NCBI RefSeq assembly: GCF_000248075.1
Contig: NZ_BAFB01000026.1
Coordinates: 1-39,518, forward strand
Reading direction: 5' to 3'
DNA length: 39,518 nucleotides
Source of the DNA: Gordonia otitidis NBRC 100426
Lineage (GTDB): Bacteria; Actinomycetota; Actinomycetes; Mycobacteriales; Mycobacteriaceae
In this document: positions 32,201 to 39,518 of the stretch, piece by piece
Position numbering within the stretch: position 1 is the first letter of the stretch
How the letters are laid out: each line of letters starts with the position of its first letter
Notes under the pieces: model-generated
What the model saw: only the letters and a program-made list of their open reading frames with translations
Database searches by the model: none
Told to the model about the DNA's origin: nothing
Position numbers and translations under genes: made by a program

Positions 32201-34730
32201 TGTTCGGGCGCCGGGGTGAGAGGTCGGCGAGTTCGATTCGCAGGTCGGGCAATACGGGATCGATGATCGGATGGTGTGATGCCACGTCGACCTCGATACG
32301 TCGCGCGAGTCGATCACGCGACGAGACCTCCGTGATCACCGCATCCACCTGGTCAGGGGGCCCGGCGATCACCGTCTGTCGCGGCGATGCGTGGACGGCG
32401 ACGGTGACGTCGGGGTGATCGACGATGAGTTCACCGGCCGTGAGGGCATCGAGCTCCACGAGTGCCATGGCGCCCTGCCCCGACAGCGCGGCCATCAGCC
32501 GGGAACGTGTCGCGATGACCTTCAAGCCGTCGGCAACTGTCAGCGCGCCAGAAACGACCGCGGCAGCGGCCTCGCCCATCGAATGACCGATCACGGCGTC
32601 CGGCACCACGCCGTAAGCAGCCCAGAGACGCGTCAACGCAAGTTGCAACCCGGTCAGCACGGGCTGGATTCTGTCGATTCCCACGACCGGCTCGCCGGAA
32701 CGGATGACATCGATCAGCGAAAACCCAACCTGCGCAACGAAGTCGGGTTCGATGTCAGAGACAGCTGCGGCGAAGTGGGGCTCGGTCGCCAGCAGTGAGC
32801 GCGCCATCCCCGCCCACTGGCTTCCCTGGCCGGAATACACGAACACCACACCGGGTCTGCAGCGACCGTCGTGCACGTCGACGACTCCCGGTGCTCGCTC
32901 GCCGGCGGCGAGCGCACGGAGACCGGCGACTGCCTGTCCGTGATCGACGGCGGTGACCGTCGCACAGGTGCTGTGTCGTGTCCGGTGGTGGTCGAGCGTG
33001 TGCGCGATGTCGGCGAGCGCGACGCCTTGTCCGGAATGCTCCATCCATTCCGCCAACGAGCGGGCTTCTGTGCGGACACGATCGGCCGACTTGCCCGTGA
33101 TGGTCAGTGTCGTCACCGGGCTCCGGGCGGGGTCGGGCAACGGCTGTGGTCCTCGCGGCGCCTGCTCGAGAACGACGTGCGCGTTGGTGCCGCCGAAACC
33201 GAACGATGACACTCCCGCACGGCGCGCGCGATCACGCTGCGGCCACTCGGTGTGGTCGGCGACGACACGAAGTCGGAGGCTGTCGGTGTTGATGTGCGGA
33301 TTGGGTTGCGCGAAGCCCAGATTCGCCGGAATCACACCGCGCTCGACGGCGAGTGCCGCCTTGATGAACCCGGCAACGCCTGCTGCGGCCTCGAGATGGC
33401 CGATATTCGATTTCACCGCGCCCACCAGCAGCGGATCGTCGGCGGGACGCCCACGCCCGAGTACGGTGCCGAGCGCCCGAGCCTCGATGGGGTCGCCGAG
33501 CAGCGTCCCGGTGCCATGCGCCTCGACATAGTCGACGTCGCGTGGCGTCAATCCTGCCGCGGCATAGGCACTTCGCAGGACAGCCATCTGGGCCGCCGGA
33601 TTGGGGGCCATGAGGCCGTTCGAATGCCCGTCCTGGTTGACCGCCGACCCTCGAACCACGGCGATCACCCTGTCTCCGTCGCGAGCAGCGTCCGCCAGTC
33701 GCTTGAGGATGACGACACCTGCTCCCTCACCGCGTACGTAGCCATCCGCGGCCGCGTCGAAGGAGTGACATTGCCCGCTTTGCGACATGGCATCGGCGCG
33801 GTCGAAACTCCTGGTGATGGCCGGCGAAAGCATGACATTGACCCCCGCGGCGAGAGCGAGCGTCGATTCACCGGAACGCAGACTCTGACATGCGAGGTGG
33901 ATGGCGACGAGCGACGACGAACAGGCAGTGTCGATCGTCACGGACGGACCACGCAGATCGTAGTGGTAGGACAGGCGATTGGAGATGATCGACAGTGCCC
34001 CACCGGTGCCCGACCACGCGTCGACCTCGCTGAGGTCGCTGGTCGCCAGGTACCCGTACTCGGCCGCGCATGAGCCGGCGAAAACGCCCGTCTGGGAGTG
34101 GCGAAGCGACGAGGCCGGAATACCCGCGTTGTCCAGCGCTTCCTGTGTCACCTCGAGCAGCAACCGTTGCTGCGGGTCCATCTTGTCGGCTTCGCTCGGC
34201 GAGATGTCGAAGTACTCGGCGTCGAATTCGTCCACCCCGGACAGGTATCCGCCCCAGCGTGTCGTGCGCTCGAGGGCTGCAGCGGTTTGGGGGCGTCCGT
34301 CGTCGAATCGAGCCCAGCGGTCCGCGGAGACGGTGGTGACACCATTGCCCGAGCCGAGCAGAAACGACCAGTAGTCGTCAGGACCGCAGACGTCGCCGGG
34401 GAAGCGGCAGCCGATACCGACGACGGCCACCGCGTCGTCGCCGCCCTCGTGAACCTCGACGTGCTCCCGCTGATCCTGCTGCGCTGCACCTGGATCGGTG
34501 AGGAATGCAACAAGTGTGGAGATGGTGGGATGTTCCCAGAAATCGACGGGTGAGACCTGCCTGCCGACCAGTTCGGTCAGCTCTCCGGACAACACGACGG
34601 CATCGCGGGATCCGATCCCGAGATCGTTGAAGGCCGCGTCGACATCGATGTCACCGGGCTCGCACCCGATGCCGATGAAGCGATCGATCAGCCATGCCCG
34701 CAGGTCCGCCTCTTCTCGAGGCTCCGTCAC
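29247..34730 (-). CDS. ppsA: PpsA-type polyketide synthase, ACP-KS-AT-DH-KR-ACP
   Basis: This 1827-residue first extender carries an N-terminal ACP (5-80, Ser41 in GIGSRDAVVL) that should receive the acyl group from FadD26, then KS (98-525, Cys270), AT (625-940, Ser717 in GHSMGE, VASHH), a PpsA-type DH (977-1225), KR (catalytic 1448-1640, TGGFGALG, Ser1598, Tyr1611, Asn1615) and ACP (1722-1787, Ser1751), ending in a DSLFDDVES tail. The DH keeps His1011 in HVLHGLEVVP and an Asp in VLDAAAH, so it may be active. In the mycobacterial pathway this unit keeps its hydroxyl. No enoyl reductase is present. The GTG at 34730 overlaps the fadD26 stop (GTGA). Overall layout and termini match mycobacterial PpsA throughout. 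Confidence 0.93.
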   Translation of the reverse strand: MTEPREEADLRAWLIDRFIGIGCEPGDIDVDAAFNDLGIGSRDAVVLSGELTELVGRQVSPVDFWEHPTISTLVAFLTDPGAAQQDQREHVEVHEGGDDAVAVVGIGCRFPGDVCGPDDYWSFLLGSGNGVTTVSADRWARFDDGRPQTAAALERTTRWGGYLSGVDEFDAEYFDISPSEADKMDPQQRLLLEVTQEALDNAGIPASSLRHSQTGVFAGSCAAEYGYLATSDLSEVDAWSGTGGALSIISNRLSYHYDLRGPSVTIDTACSSSLVAIHLACQSLRSGESTLALAAGVNVMLSPAITRSFDRADAMSQSGQCHSFDAAADGYVRGEGAGVVILKRLADAARDGDRVIAVVRGSAVNQDGHSNGLMAPNPAAQMAVLRSAYAAAGLTPRDVDYVEAHGTGTLLGDPIEARALGTVLGRGRPADDPLLVGAVKSNIGHLEAAAGVAGFIKAALAVERGVIPANLGFAQPNPHINTDSLRLRVVADHTEWPQRDRARRAGVSSFGFGGTNAHVVLEQAPRGPQPLPDPARSPVTTLTITGKSADRVRTEARSLAEWMEHSGQGVALADIAHTLDHHRTRHSTCATVTAVDHGQAVAGLRALAAGERAPGVVDVHDGRCRPGVVFVYSGQGSQWAGMARSLLATEPHFAAAVSDIEPDFVAQVGFSLIDVIRSGEPVVGIDRIQPVLTGLQLALTRLWAAYGVVPDAVIGHSMGEAAAAVVSGALTVADGLKVIATRSRLMAALSGQGAMALVELDALTAGELIVDHPDVTVAVHASPRQTVIAGPPDQVDAVITEVSSRDRLARRIEVDVASHHPIIDPVLPDLRIELADLSPRRPNIPFISTTQPQGDPGFDAEYWCANLRNPVHFSEAVTAAGADHGVFVEISPHPILTYAIDDTLSDVHHHAVATLHRDQDDALTFHTNLSAARPTAPAVVPHAPEPHVVLPPTVWHHASHWIDLPERSPSSGLAPAEGTLLGERIEVADATGTCLWRARLTPETKPYPGSHVLHGLEVVPVSVLIATLASAARDAGIAQLGDLAFAYPIAVDRPRVIHVVVVGDSLSISSSTGAEGARWVRHATARAIHRPPTPHTEALNGLVPDAAATTRSTAELLRDWGVTGQPFPWSFTSLARSSTRMRAEVSLPTPSVHAVLDAAAHVARLVDDSTRDLMVPAALDSVWLAEHCSARVASVDVRRNIESSGDLVVDISATAAEGPVLEIRGLRFSSVDSTAGAAADAAGSTAVGPAAPPSSMVHVLRWSAPDGDNPPLNVRPVGRVALVGDAALAAALGERLHSVGDGLTVGPVDGADDVIYLAPTASGDHTSAAVGAAAEVTELIGRLVQAGRAARLWVITSGVRSPRTRDSLPQSALWGLATVIAEEQPEHWGGLIDLPAGVTPAAVAEQIAARLAAPLRSISALVDDEWLVPTPVLVDAAPVRQTLRCRPDAAYLVTGGFGALGLVIADWLAGLGARRIILAGRHALPPRREWDSADLDTRVRHRIECIRALESRGVAVEPTALDVSDADAVRGLLGRRDDAGCPPVAGVVHAAGVTENHLVTDTDAVALHTVMQPKIGGAQALSDVFANSELDFFHVTGSAGALFGIPGQGGYAAANAYLDALARFDHAAGRHTLSIDWVAWQDLGFATDARIVVAELERFGSRPVRAEEAFAAWEYIARLDVAQAVVLPRIDAIPVAENHDDTPSASWEQMSRTEMMSTLENGLRAILAHELRIPEADLESDIPFAELGLNSVMAMSIRRDAEKLAGVELSATMLWNHPTIAALATHLADKIAPPTDVEDSLESETDGLLDSLFDDVESSSLPAEPGL

Positions 34731-36508
34731 TGCGCGGAGTCCAATCGAACGAACGCGCCGTCCCGATAGTGGTCGCCGGCCGCCGATCTCCGGGTTTTTC
34801 CACTGGTCGTGATGGGAATCGATCCAGGTGCGACGAACACGATGTCGGCGACTCGAACGCCGTGACGATTGGTCACCGCCGAGGTGATCTGACCGCGCAA
34901 TTCACCGAAATCGATCGATTGACCGCGATCTTTGATCTCGGCGACGACGACGAGTTGTTCGCCTGCGCCACGATCGACCGACACCGCCGCGACGCGTCCA
35001 CGCGTGAGCTCGGTGACCGTGCCCTCGATGTCGTCCGGGTAGTGATTGCGGCCGTCAATGATGAGCAGATCCTTGATGCGACCCGTGATGAACAGATCGC
35101 CCTCCGACAGGACTCCGAGATCTCCTGTGCGCAACCATGGCCCAGAGGGCGTCGTCGGCGCGGGATCCGCGATCCAGCCACCGAAGACCTTGTCGGTCAG
35201 TTCGGGATTACGCCAGTAGCCCGCAGGCACGTTGTCGCCGTGAACCCAGATCTCCCCGACCTTGTCGGCAGGATTCTCCTGGCAGGTCTCGGGATCGACG
35301 ATACGGAACGTGACCGACCGTTCGGGTCCGTGACTCATCAACTCCGACCCGTCCTGGCCTGCCGCGCTCCTACGAGCCCAGCCGGACGCCAACTTCTCGA
35401 AGTCGAAGCCGACGCCTTCGGCTGTGCGACCCGGCGTCAATGCGGCCACGTAGAGAGTAGCCTCGGCGAGGCCGTAGGCGGGTCGAACGATGTTCTCGGG
35501 CAGCCGGTCTCGCTCGAAACGGTCGACGAAACGTCGGATCGTACTGGCGTGCACTCGTTCGGCACCGCACATAAACGCGGTGACCTGCGACAGATCGCGA
35601 CCGCCGAGGTCGTCGTCGGTGGTACGTCGTGCCGCGAGTTCGTAGGCGAAGTTCGGCGCTGACGTGAACGTCTTGCCGTACGACGCCATCGTGGTGATCC
35701 AGCGAGATGGCTTCTGCAGGAAGGCCATCGGGCTCATGTCGACTGTTCTGCGACCGGACAGCACACCGCCGCAGATTCCGAGCAGCAGTCCCATGTCGTG
35801 ATAGAAGGGCAGCCAGGACACCAGCACGGTGTCGGGGTCGGGCCATCCACCGTGGTGGGCGAACATGTCGGTGATGAGTTGATCGAGATTGGTGACGACG
35901 TTCTGATGGGAGACCATGACACCGCGCGGTGCGCTCGTCGAGCCCGACGTGTACTGCAGAACAGCAGTTCTGTTGCGCCGCACTGTATCCGGATAGTCGG
36001 CCACCGGTGAGTCGTAGTCGAGTGCGTCGACCTCGACGACCGCCGGGGTGACGCCCGACATTTCTTGGGCGTACGGCAGCACGTCGTCGACAACAGCGGT
36101 GGTCGCGAAGATGACCGACGGCGTGCAGTCGGCGAGAGCCGAACTGATGCGCTCGTCGTGATGCGCGCCGAACATCGGGACCGACAGTGGGACAACGATG
36201 AATCCGGCTTCCATCGCACCCAGGAAGGCCACGATGTAGTCGAGACTTTGTGGTGCGAGGATTGCCGCACGGTCGCCCGCTGCGCCGTGGCTGAGAAGTT
36301 CTGCGGCGACGACCCTGACACGGTCGTACAGCTCGCCGAACGTCAGCGATTCTTCGTACCCTGCCGCATCGACGTCGTAGTCGATGAAGCTGAAAGCGGT
36401 GCGGTCAGGGTGCGCAGTGGCGCGTGCGCGGAGAAGAGACGGAATGGTCTGATCTGAAAGTTTTGGTTTGTGCGATCCGGTGAGGTCCACCGATGTCGTG
36501 ACATCCAC
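34727..36508 (-). CDS. fadD26: Fatty acyl-AMP ligase FadD26 type
   Basis: The 593-residue enzyme is a fatty acyl-AMP ligase (FAAL): it activates a long-chain fatty acid with ATP and hands it to the PKS carrier domain rather than to CoA. The adenylate-forming P-loop is YTSGSTSAPRG at 186-196; SWLPFYHDMGLLLGI near 240, RPAYGLAEATLYVA near 345, and the RTGDLGVLSEGDLFITGRIKDL hinge region near 470 follow in the usual order; the C-terminal lysine lies in TTSGKTRR. Upstream gene order and the NHYPDDIE motif fit FadD26. The GTG start at 36508 has a G-rich stretch (36521-36530 region) about 13 bases upstream, so the site is only moderate. Its stop overlaps the ppsA start, so the ligase and its acceptor PKS are coupled. 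Confidence 0.93.
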   Translation of the reverse strand: MDVTTSVDLTGSHKPKLSDQTIPSLLRARATAHPDRTAFSFIDYDVDAAGYEESLTFGELYDRVRVVAAELLSHGAAGDRAAILAPQSLDYIVAFLGAMEAGFIVVPLSVPMFGAHHDERISSALADCTPSVIFATTAVVDDVLPYAQEMSGVTPAVVEVDALDYDSPVADYPDTVRRNRTAVLQYTSGSTSAPRGVMVSHQNVVTNLDQLITDMFAHHGGWPDPDTVLVSWLPFYHDMGLLLGICGGVLSGRRTVDMSPMAFLQKPSRWITTMASYGKTFTSAPNFAYELAARRTTDDDLGGRDLSQVTAFMCGAERVHASTIRRFVDRFERDRLPENIVRPAYGLAEATLYVAALTPGRTAEGVGFDFEKLASGWARRSAAGQDGSELMSHGPERSVTFRIVDPETCQENPADKVGEIWVHGDNVPAGYWRNPELTDKVFGGWIADPAPTTPSGPWLRTGDLGVLSEGDLFITGRIKDLLIIDGRNHYPDDIEGTVTELTRGRVAAVSVDRGAGEQLVVVAEIKDRGQSIDFGELRGQITSAVTNRHGVRVADIVFVAPGSIPITTSGKTRRSAAGDHYRDGAFVRLDSAQ

Positions 36509-36694
36509 GTAGCAATTTCGCTTTCCCCCCGACAGAGAATATGCGACGAGCCCCGACGACGACCATGGTCGCTGAAACGGAGCTGCCCCCCAGCTGCTGT
36601 GCAGTCCCGGCCGACGTCAGCGCCGACTCGGTTTGCGTGTGAATGACGGTAGCACCCGATGTTCGGTCTGGCCACCTCAGCAACACGTGATTTC

Positions 36695-36713
36695 GAGTTG
36701 CATTTTTCAACTC
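36695..36713. repeat. Inverted repeat upstream of fadD26
   Basis: GAGTTG and CAACTC form a perfect 6-bp inverted repeat around a 7-base AT-rich loop. It lies about 190 bases before fadD26 and 120 bases after tesA. It could be an operator or an RNA hairpin. Confidence 0.45.
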
Positions 36714-36792
36714 AACCGCGTGTGCCGCTGGAACATTCGTGCGCGCGGTGGAGCGCGACCAAAGGTGTCCCACCGCTGACCTGCTGCTGAGC

Positions 36793-36819
36793 GAATTCTG
36801 GTCGAATGACCATGAATTC
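36793..36819. terminator. Hairpin just past the tesA stop
   Basis: Two GAATTC hexamers flank TGGTC and GACCA around a 4-base loop, giving a stem of about 11 pairs with one bulged base. It starts 14 bases after the tesA stop. There is no T-run on the minus strand after it, so it is at best an imperfect terminator or a pause or processing hairpin. Confidence 0.35.
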
Positions 36820-36832
36820 GACTGTGAGTTTT

Positions 36833-37540
36833 CTAGTGGACCGCTTGGAAGAGTTTGTCTTCGATGTCCGAAACCAATTCGGGAAGATGATCCGTGAGAT
36901 AGAAGTGGTGCCCACTGAATTCGCGCATCGTGAACTGTGCCGAGGTGCGCTCGGCCCACGGTCGGACCTTTTCGGCTGTGGCGACCTCGTCGTCGTCGGC
37001 GTAATAGGCATGAATCGGACACGAGATGGTCGCGTCGGGCGGGCACTCGTACGCGGTGATTGCCTTGAACCCTCGTAGCGTCGGCAGGATCCGGGACTGG
37101 AACTCCTCGCTGTCGAGAAGTGCCGGATCGACTCCCGTCATCTCCGAGACCGCGTCGAGAAGACCACGATCGGACTCGGGGATGTAGTCGTAGCCACTGC
37201 GTCCCGGTGCCGCACATGCCGACACGAAGAGTGCCTCGACGGTACGGCCGGCTTCCTCGAGAAGACGGGCGGTCTCGAACGCCACGAGTGCGCCCATGCT
37301 GTGGCCGAACAGGGCCAGGCCCGTGTCGGGCTCTGCAGGCGGCAGTTTGGCGACCACGGTCTGCGCCAGATCGGGGATTCCACGGAACGACGCGAGATCC
37401 TGGCTCCCCTTCTTGCCGGGGTATTGCACCGCGACCCGTTTCACGTCGGACGTGAACGAGCGGGCGAACGGTACGTAGAAGCCGGCCGAGCCGCCGGCGT
37501 GCGGGAAGATGTAGAGCGTTGACGCTGTCACGCGGGTCAC
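36833..37540 (-). CDS. tesA: Type II thioesterase TesA
   Basis: The 235-residue alpha/beta hydrolase is a type II (editing/release) thioesterase. The catalytic triad is visible: Ser81 in GHSMGA, an Asp in ADDDEVA (182-184), and His212 in SGHHFYL. The IFPHAGG opening at 11-17 and the ELVSDIEDK ending match TesA of the PDIM locus, which works with PpsE to release the finished chain. Length is slightly below mycobacterial TesA because it lacks the N-terminal extension. The start is GTG at 37540; its ribosome site is weak. It lies 324 bases upstream of fadD26 on the same strand, as in mycobacteria, and is divergent from cobH with 70 bases between. Confidence 0.92.
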   Translation of the reverse strand: MTRVTASTLYIFPHAGGSAGFYVPFARSFTSDVKRVAVQYPGKKGSQDLASFRGIPDLAQTVVAKLPPAEPDTGLALFGHSMGALVAFETARLLEEAGRTVEALFVSACAAPGRSGYDYIPESDRGLLDAVSEMTGVDPALLDSEEFQSRILPTLRGFKAITAYECPPDATISCPIHAYYADDDEVATAEKVRPWAERTSAQFTMREFSGHHFYLTDHLPELVSDIEDKLFQAVH

Positions 37541-37610
37541 CTTATCTCGTCGTACGGGAAGGCAACCGATCTACGGTAGGACCGGGCCGTCCCGATAAGC
37601 TTGGGGCACC

Positions 37611-38234
37611 ATGGTCGACTATCTTCGCGACGCCGCTGAAATCTATCGGCAGTCCTTCGCAACCATCCGCGCCGAAGCGGACCTGTCCGGATTCAACCCC
37701 GACGTCGCGGGCGTGGTCGTGCGGATGATCCATGCCTGCGGCGAGACCGACCTGACCCGCGATGTCGTGGCGACCGACGGTGTCGTGGATGCCGCGCGCT
37801 CGGCGTTGTCGACAGGTGCGCCGATCCTCTGTGACGCAACGATGGTCGCGAGCGGAATCACCCGCCGGCGTCTCCCCGCGGACAACGACGTGCTGTGCTA
37901 TCTCACCGAACCCGGATTGCCGCAGCTGGCGAAGGAGATGTCGACGACACGAACGGCTGCGGCACTGGAGTTCTGGCGACCGCATCTCGACGGTGCGGTC
38001 GTCGCGATAGGCAACGCACCGACAGCCCTGTTCGCGCTCCTGGACATGATCGACGCAGGTGCGGCACGTCCCGCCGCCATCGTCGGTGCGCCCGTCGGCT
38101 TCATCGGAGCCGCCGAGTCCTGCGCGGTCCTCGCCGACCGAAACGACCTCGAGTTCATCACTGTCGTCGGCAGGCGGGGTGGGTCGGCCATCGTGGCCGC
38201 GGCTGTCAACGCGCTCGCCAGCGCCGAGGAATGA
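37611..38234 (+). CDS. cobH: Precorrin-8X methylmutase CobH
   Basis: The 207-residue enzyme converts precorrin-8X to hydrogenobyrinic acid by moving a methyl group from C-11 to C-12 in aerobic cobalamin synthesis. The catalytic His is His41 in VVRMIHACGE, and the DATMVASGITRRRLP and GNAPTALFAL motifs of the family are present near residues 74 and 124. The length is typical. The start ATG at 37611 has GGGG five bases upstream. It overlaps or abuts cobIJ (stop at 38234, next ATG at 38237), so the two are co-transcribed. It is unrelated to the polyketide pathway and marks the right edge of that locus. Confidence 0.96.
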   Translation: MVDYLRDAAEIYRQSFATIRAEADLSGFNPDVAGVVVRMIHACGETDLTRDVVATDGVVDAARSALSTGAPILCDATMVASGITRRRLPADNDVLCYLTEPGLPQLAKEMSTTRTAAALEFWRPHLDGAVVAIGNAPTALFALLDMIDAGAARPAAIVGAPVGFIGAAESCAVLADRNDLEFITVVGRRGGSAIVAAAVNALASAEE

Positions 38235-38236
38235 CG

Positions 38237-39518
38237 ATGGGCACCAATGACCGGTTGACCGCGGAATCCGTTGCGCGCACGGGAAAGCTGTGGGGCGTCG
38301 GCCTCGGTCCCGGAGACAGCGAACTCGTGACCGTCAAGGCAGCCAGGGTCATCGGAGCGGCAGATGTCGTGGCCTACCACAGCGCGCGGCACGGCAACAG
38401 CATCGCACGAGGGGTTGCCGAGCCGTATCTGCGTGGCGACCAGATCGAAGAACGGCTGATGTATCCGGTCACGGTCGAAACGACCGATCATCCCGGCGGC
38501 TACCGCGGCGCGCTCGACGACTTCTATGCGGCCAGCGCCCAGACACTCGCCGATCACCTGCGTGCGGGACGCGACGTGTGTTTGTTGGCGGAGGGCGATC
38601 CCCTCTTCTTCAGCTCGTACATGCACATGCACAAGCGGCTTGCCGACGAATTCGACGTCGAGATCGTGCCCGGCGTCACGTCGGTCAGTGGTGCGTCGGC
38701 CGCGTTGGGAATCCCGCTCGTCGAAGGCGAGGAGACGCTCACGGTGGTTCCGGGAACGCTCCCGCTCGACGAGCTGGCCGCGGTGTTCTCCGGCGCCGAG
38801 GCCATTGCCGTCCTCAAGCTCGGTAGGACGTTCTCGACGGTGCGAGCCGCTCTCGAACGCGCCGACCGAATAGACGAGGCCTGGTATGTGGAGCGAGCGT
38901 CGACTCCCGCCCAGCGAGTCCTGCCCCTCGCCGAGGTCGATCCGGAACAGGTTCCCTACTTCTCGATGATCGTCGTGCCGGGACGACGCAACAATCCACG
39001 ATTCGAGCAGACGCAGTCACGTGCAGGCGAGGTTGTCGTCGTCGGACTCGGACCCGGCGCACCAGCGCAGACGACACCACAGGTTCGTGCCGAATTGGCA
39101 GCTGCGACAGACCTTGTCGGCTACCGCACGTATCTCGCTCGCATCGCAGCGCGACCTGGCCAACGGGTGCACGCCAGCGACAATCGCGTCGAGGCCGAGC
39201 GTGCGGAGTTCGCGCTCGATCTCGCGGCACGCGGCGCCCGCGTGGTCGTGGTGTCCTCCGGCGATCCCGGCGTCTTCGCCATGGCTGCGGCGGTCGCCGA
39301 GGCGGCGGCACAACCGCGGTGGACCGACGTATCGGTGAGGGTCCTACCCGGGGTGACCGCTGCGACAGCCGTCGCGGCGGTCACCGGGGCCCCACTCGGG
39401 CACGACTTCGCGGTCATCTCGCTGTCCGACAGGCTCAAGCCGTGGGAGGTGATCGAGGCGAGATTGCGCCATGCAGTCGAAGCCGATCTGGTCATCGCCG
39501 TCTACAACCCCGGGTCGC
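38237..39518 (+). CDS. cobIJ: CobIJ fused precorrin-2 C20 / precorrin-3B C17 methyltransferase (partial)
   Basis: The frame is open to the end of the window, giving 427 residues of a protein normally near 500. The first half is CobI (precorrin-2 C-20 methyltransferase) with GVGLGPGDSELVTVKA at about residues 21-36, LLAEGDPLFFSSY near 117 and EIVPGVTSVSGASAALG near 142. The second half, from about residue 265, is CobJ (precorrin-3B C-17 methyltransferase) with VVGLGPG, VVSSGDPGVFAMAA and VLPGVTAATAVAA. Both halves are SAM-dependent tetrapyrrole methylases. The I-J fusion is usual in actinobacteria. The ATG at 38237 has GAGGA six bases upstream; an in-frame ATG at 38231 overlaps the cobH stop and is the alternative. 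The C-terminal part of CobJ is missing because the window ends. Confidence 0.95.
   Translation, partial: MGTNDRLTAESVARTGKLWGVGLGPGDSELVTVKAARVIGAADVVAYHSARHGNSIARGVAEPYLRGDQIEERLMYPVTVETTDHPGGYRGALDDFYAASAQTLADHLRAGRDVCLLAEGDPLFFSSYMHMHKRLADEFDVEIVPGVTSVSGASAALGIPLVEGEETLTVVPGTLPLDELAAVFSGAEAIAVLKLGRTFSTVRAALERADRIDEAWYVERASTPAQRVLPLAEVDPEQVPYFSMIVVPGRRNNPRFEQTQSRAGEVVVVGLGPGAPAQTTPQVRAELAAATDLVGYRTYLARIAARPGQRVHASDNRVEAERAEFALDLAARGARVVVVSSGDPGVFAMAAAVAEAAAQPRWTDVSVRVLPGVTAATAVAAVTGAPLGHDFAVISLSDRLKPWEVIEARLRHAVEADLVIAVYNPGS

Larger units (their letters stand above)
36509..36832. promoter_or_regulatory. Non-coding gap between tesA and fadD26, probable operon promoter region
   Basis: These 324 bases hold no credible gene and should contain the promoter for the 30-kb pps operon. 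Within it are a perfect 10-base palindrome GACCATGGTC (36561-36570), a 6-bp inverted repeat with a 7-base loop (36695-36713), and another hairpin near the tesA end. A minus-strand TATTCT at 36536-36541 could be a -10 box, but it has no good -35 partner and lies very near the start codon. It is more AT-rich than the genes around it. Which element regulates the operon is not visible. Confidence 0.5.

Noticed and set aside
36793-36819. Strong rho-independent terminator after tesA
   Set aside because: A stem is present but no T-run follows on the minus strand, so it is listed only with low confidence.
37519-37547. TTGACG and TTATCT with 17-base spacing as a cobH promoter
   Set aside because: The -10 lacks the A at position two and matches poorly, and the -35 lies inside tesA; chance is likely.
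1-39518. tRNA genes, insertion sequences, integrases or CRISPR repeats
   Set aside because: None were seen on either strand; similarity among the PKS genes explains the longer repeats.

Overview
The window is high-GC actinobacterial DNA that uses GTG and TTG starts freely and keeps its genes tightly overlapped. The gene content points to a mycolic-acid-containing member of the Mycobacteriales (Mycobacterium, Gordonia, Nocardia, Rhodococcus and relatives). Genus cannot be fixed from this sequence alone.

The core, about 5.1 to 37.5 kb and all on the minus strand, is a complete type I polyketide locus. Read in the direction of transcription it is tesA, fadD26, ppsA, ppsB, ppsC, ppsD, ppsE, drrA, drrB, drrC, papA5. 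This is the gene order of the phthiocerol dimycocerosate (PDIM/DIM) locus of pathogenic mycobacteria, and each protein shows the family's characteristic motifs. The likely scheme is: FadD26 adenylates a long-chain fatty acid and loads an N-terminal carrier domain; five PKS proteins extend it; TesA assists release; PapA5 esterifies the hydroxyls; DrrABC helps export. From fadD26 to drrC the stop and start codons mostly overlap by four bases, so about 30 kb looks like one translationally coupled operon.

The PKS proteins are not a plain copy of the mycobacterial set. PpsB carries a second PpsA-type N-terminal loading ACP and KS. PpsC has the unusual order KS-AT-KR-DH-ACP, has no enoyl reductase, and ends with a PpsA-type DH, ACP and tail. 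PpsD begins like mycobacterial PpsB. So PpsB plus PpsC together start like PpsA and end like PpsA. I read this as domain shuffling that may create two loading points, PpsA and PpsB, feeding PpsD and PpsE. The expected product is a phthiocerol-like lipid with a different length, unsaturation or methyl pattern. The genes for Mas, FadD28, MmpL7, LppX, the trans-acting enoyl reductase and the F420-type ketoreductase are not in the window.

Left flank (1 to 5.1 kb): a large secreted protein of unknown function; a minus-strand cassette of flavodoxin, DUF2505 protein and nitroreductase; and a divergent TcmP-type O-methyltransferase whose stop lies three bases from that of papA5. A 15-bp direct repeat sits in the divergent promoter region. 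Right flank (37.6 to 39.5 kb): plus-strand cobalamin genes cobH and cobIJ, the latter cut by the window end. I see no tRNA, rRNA, insertion sequence or CRISPR array.
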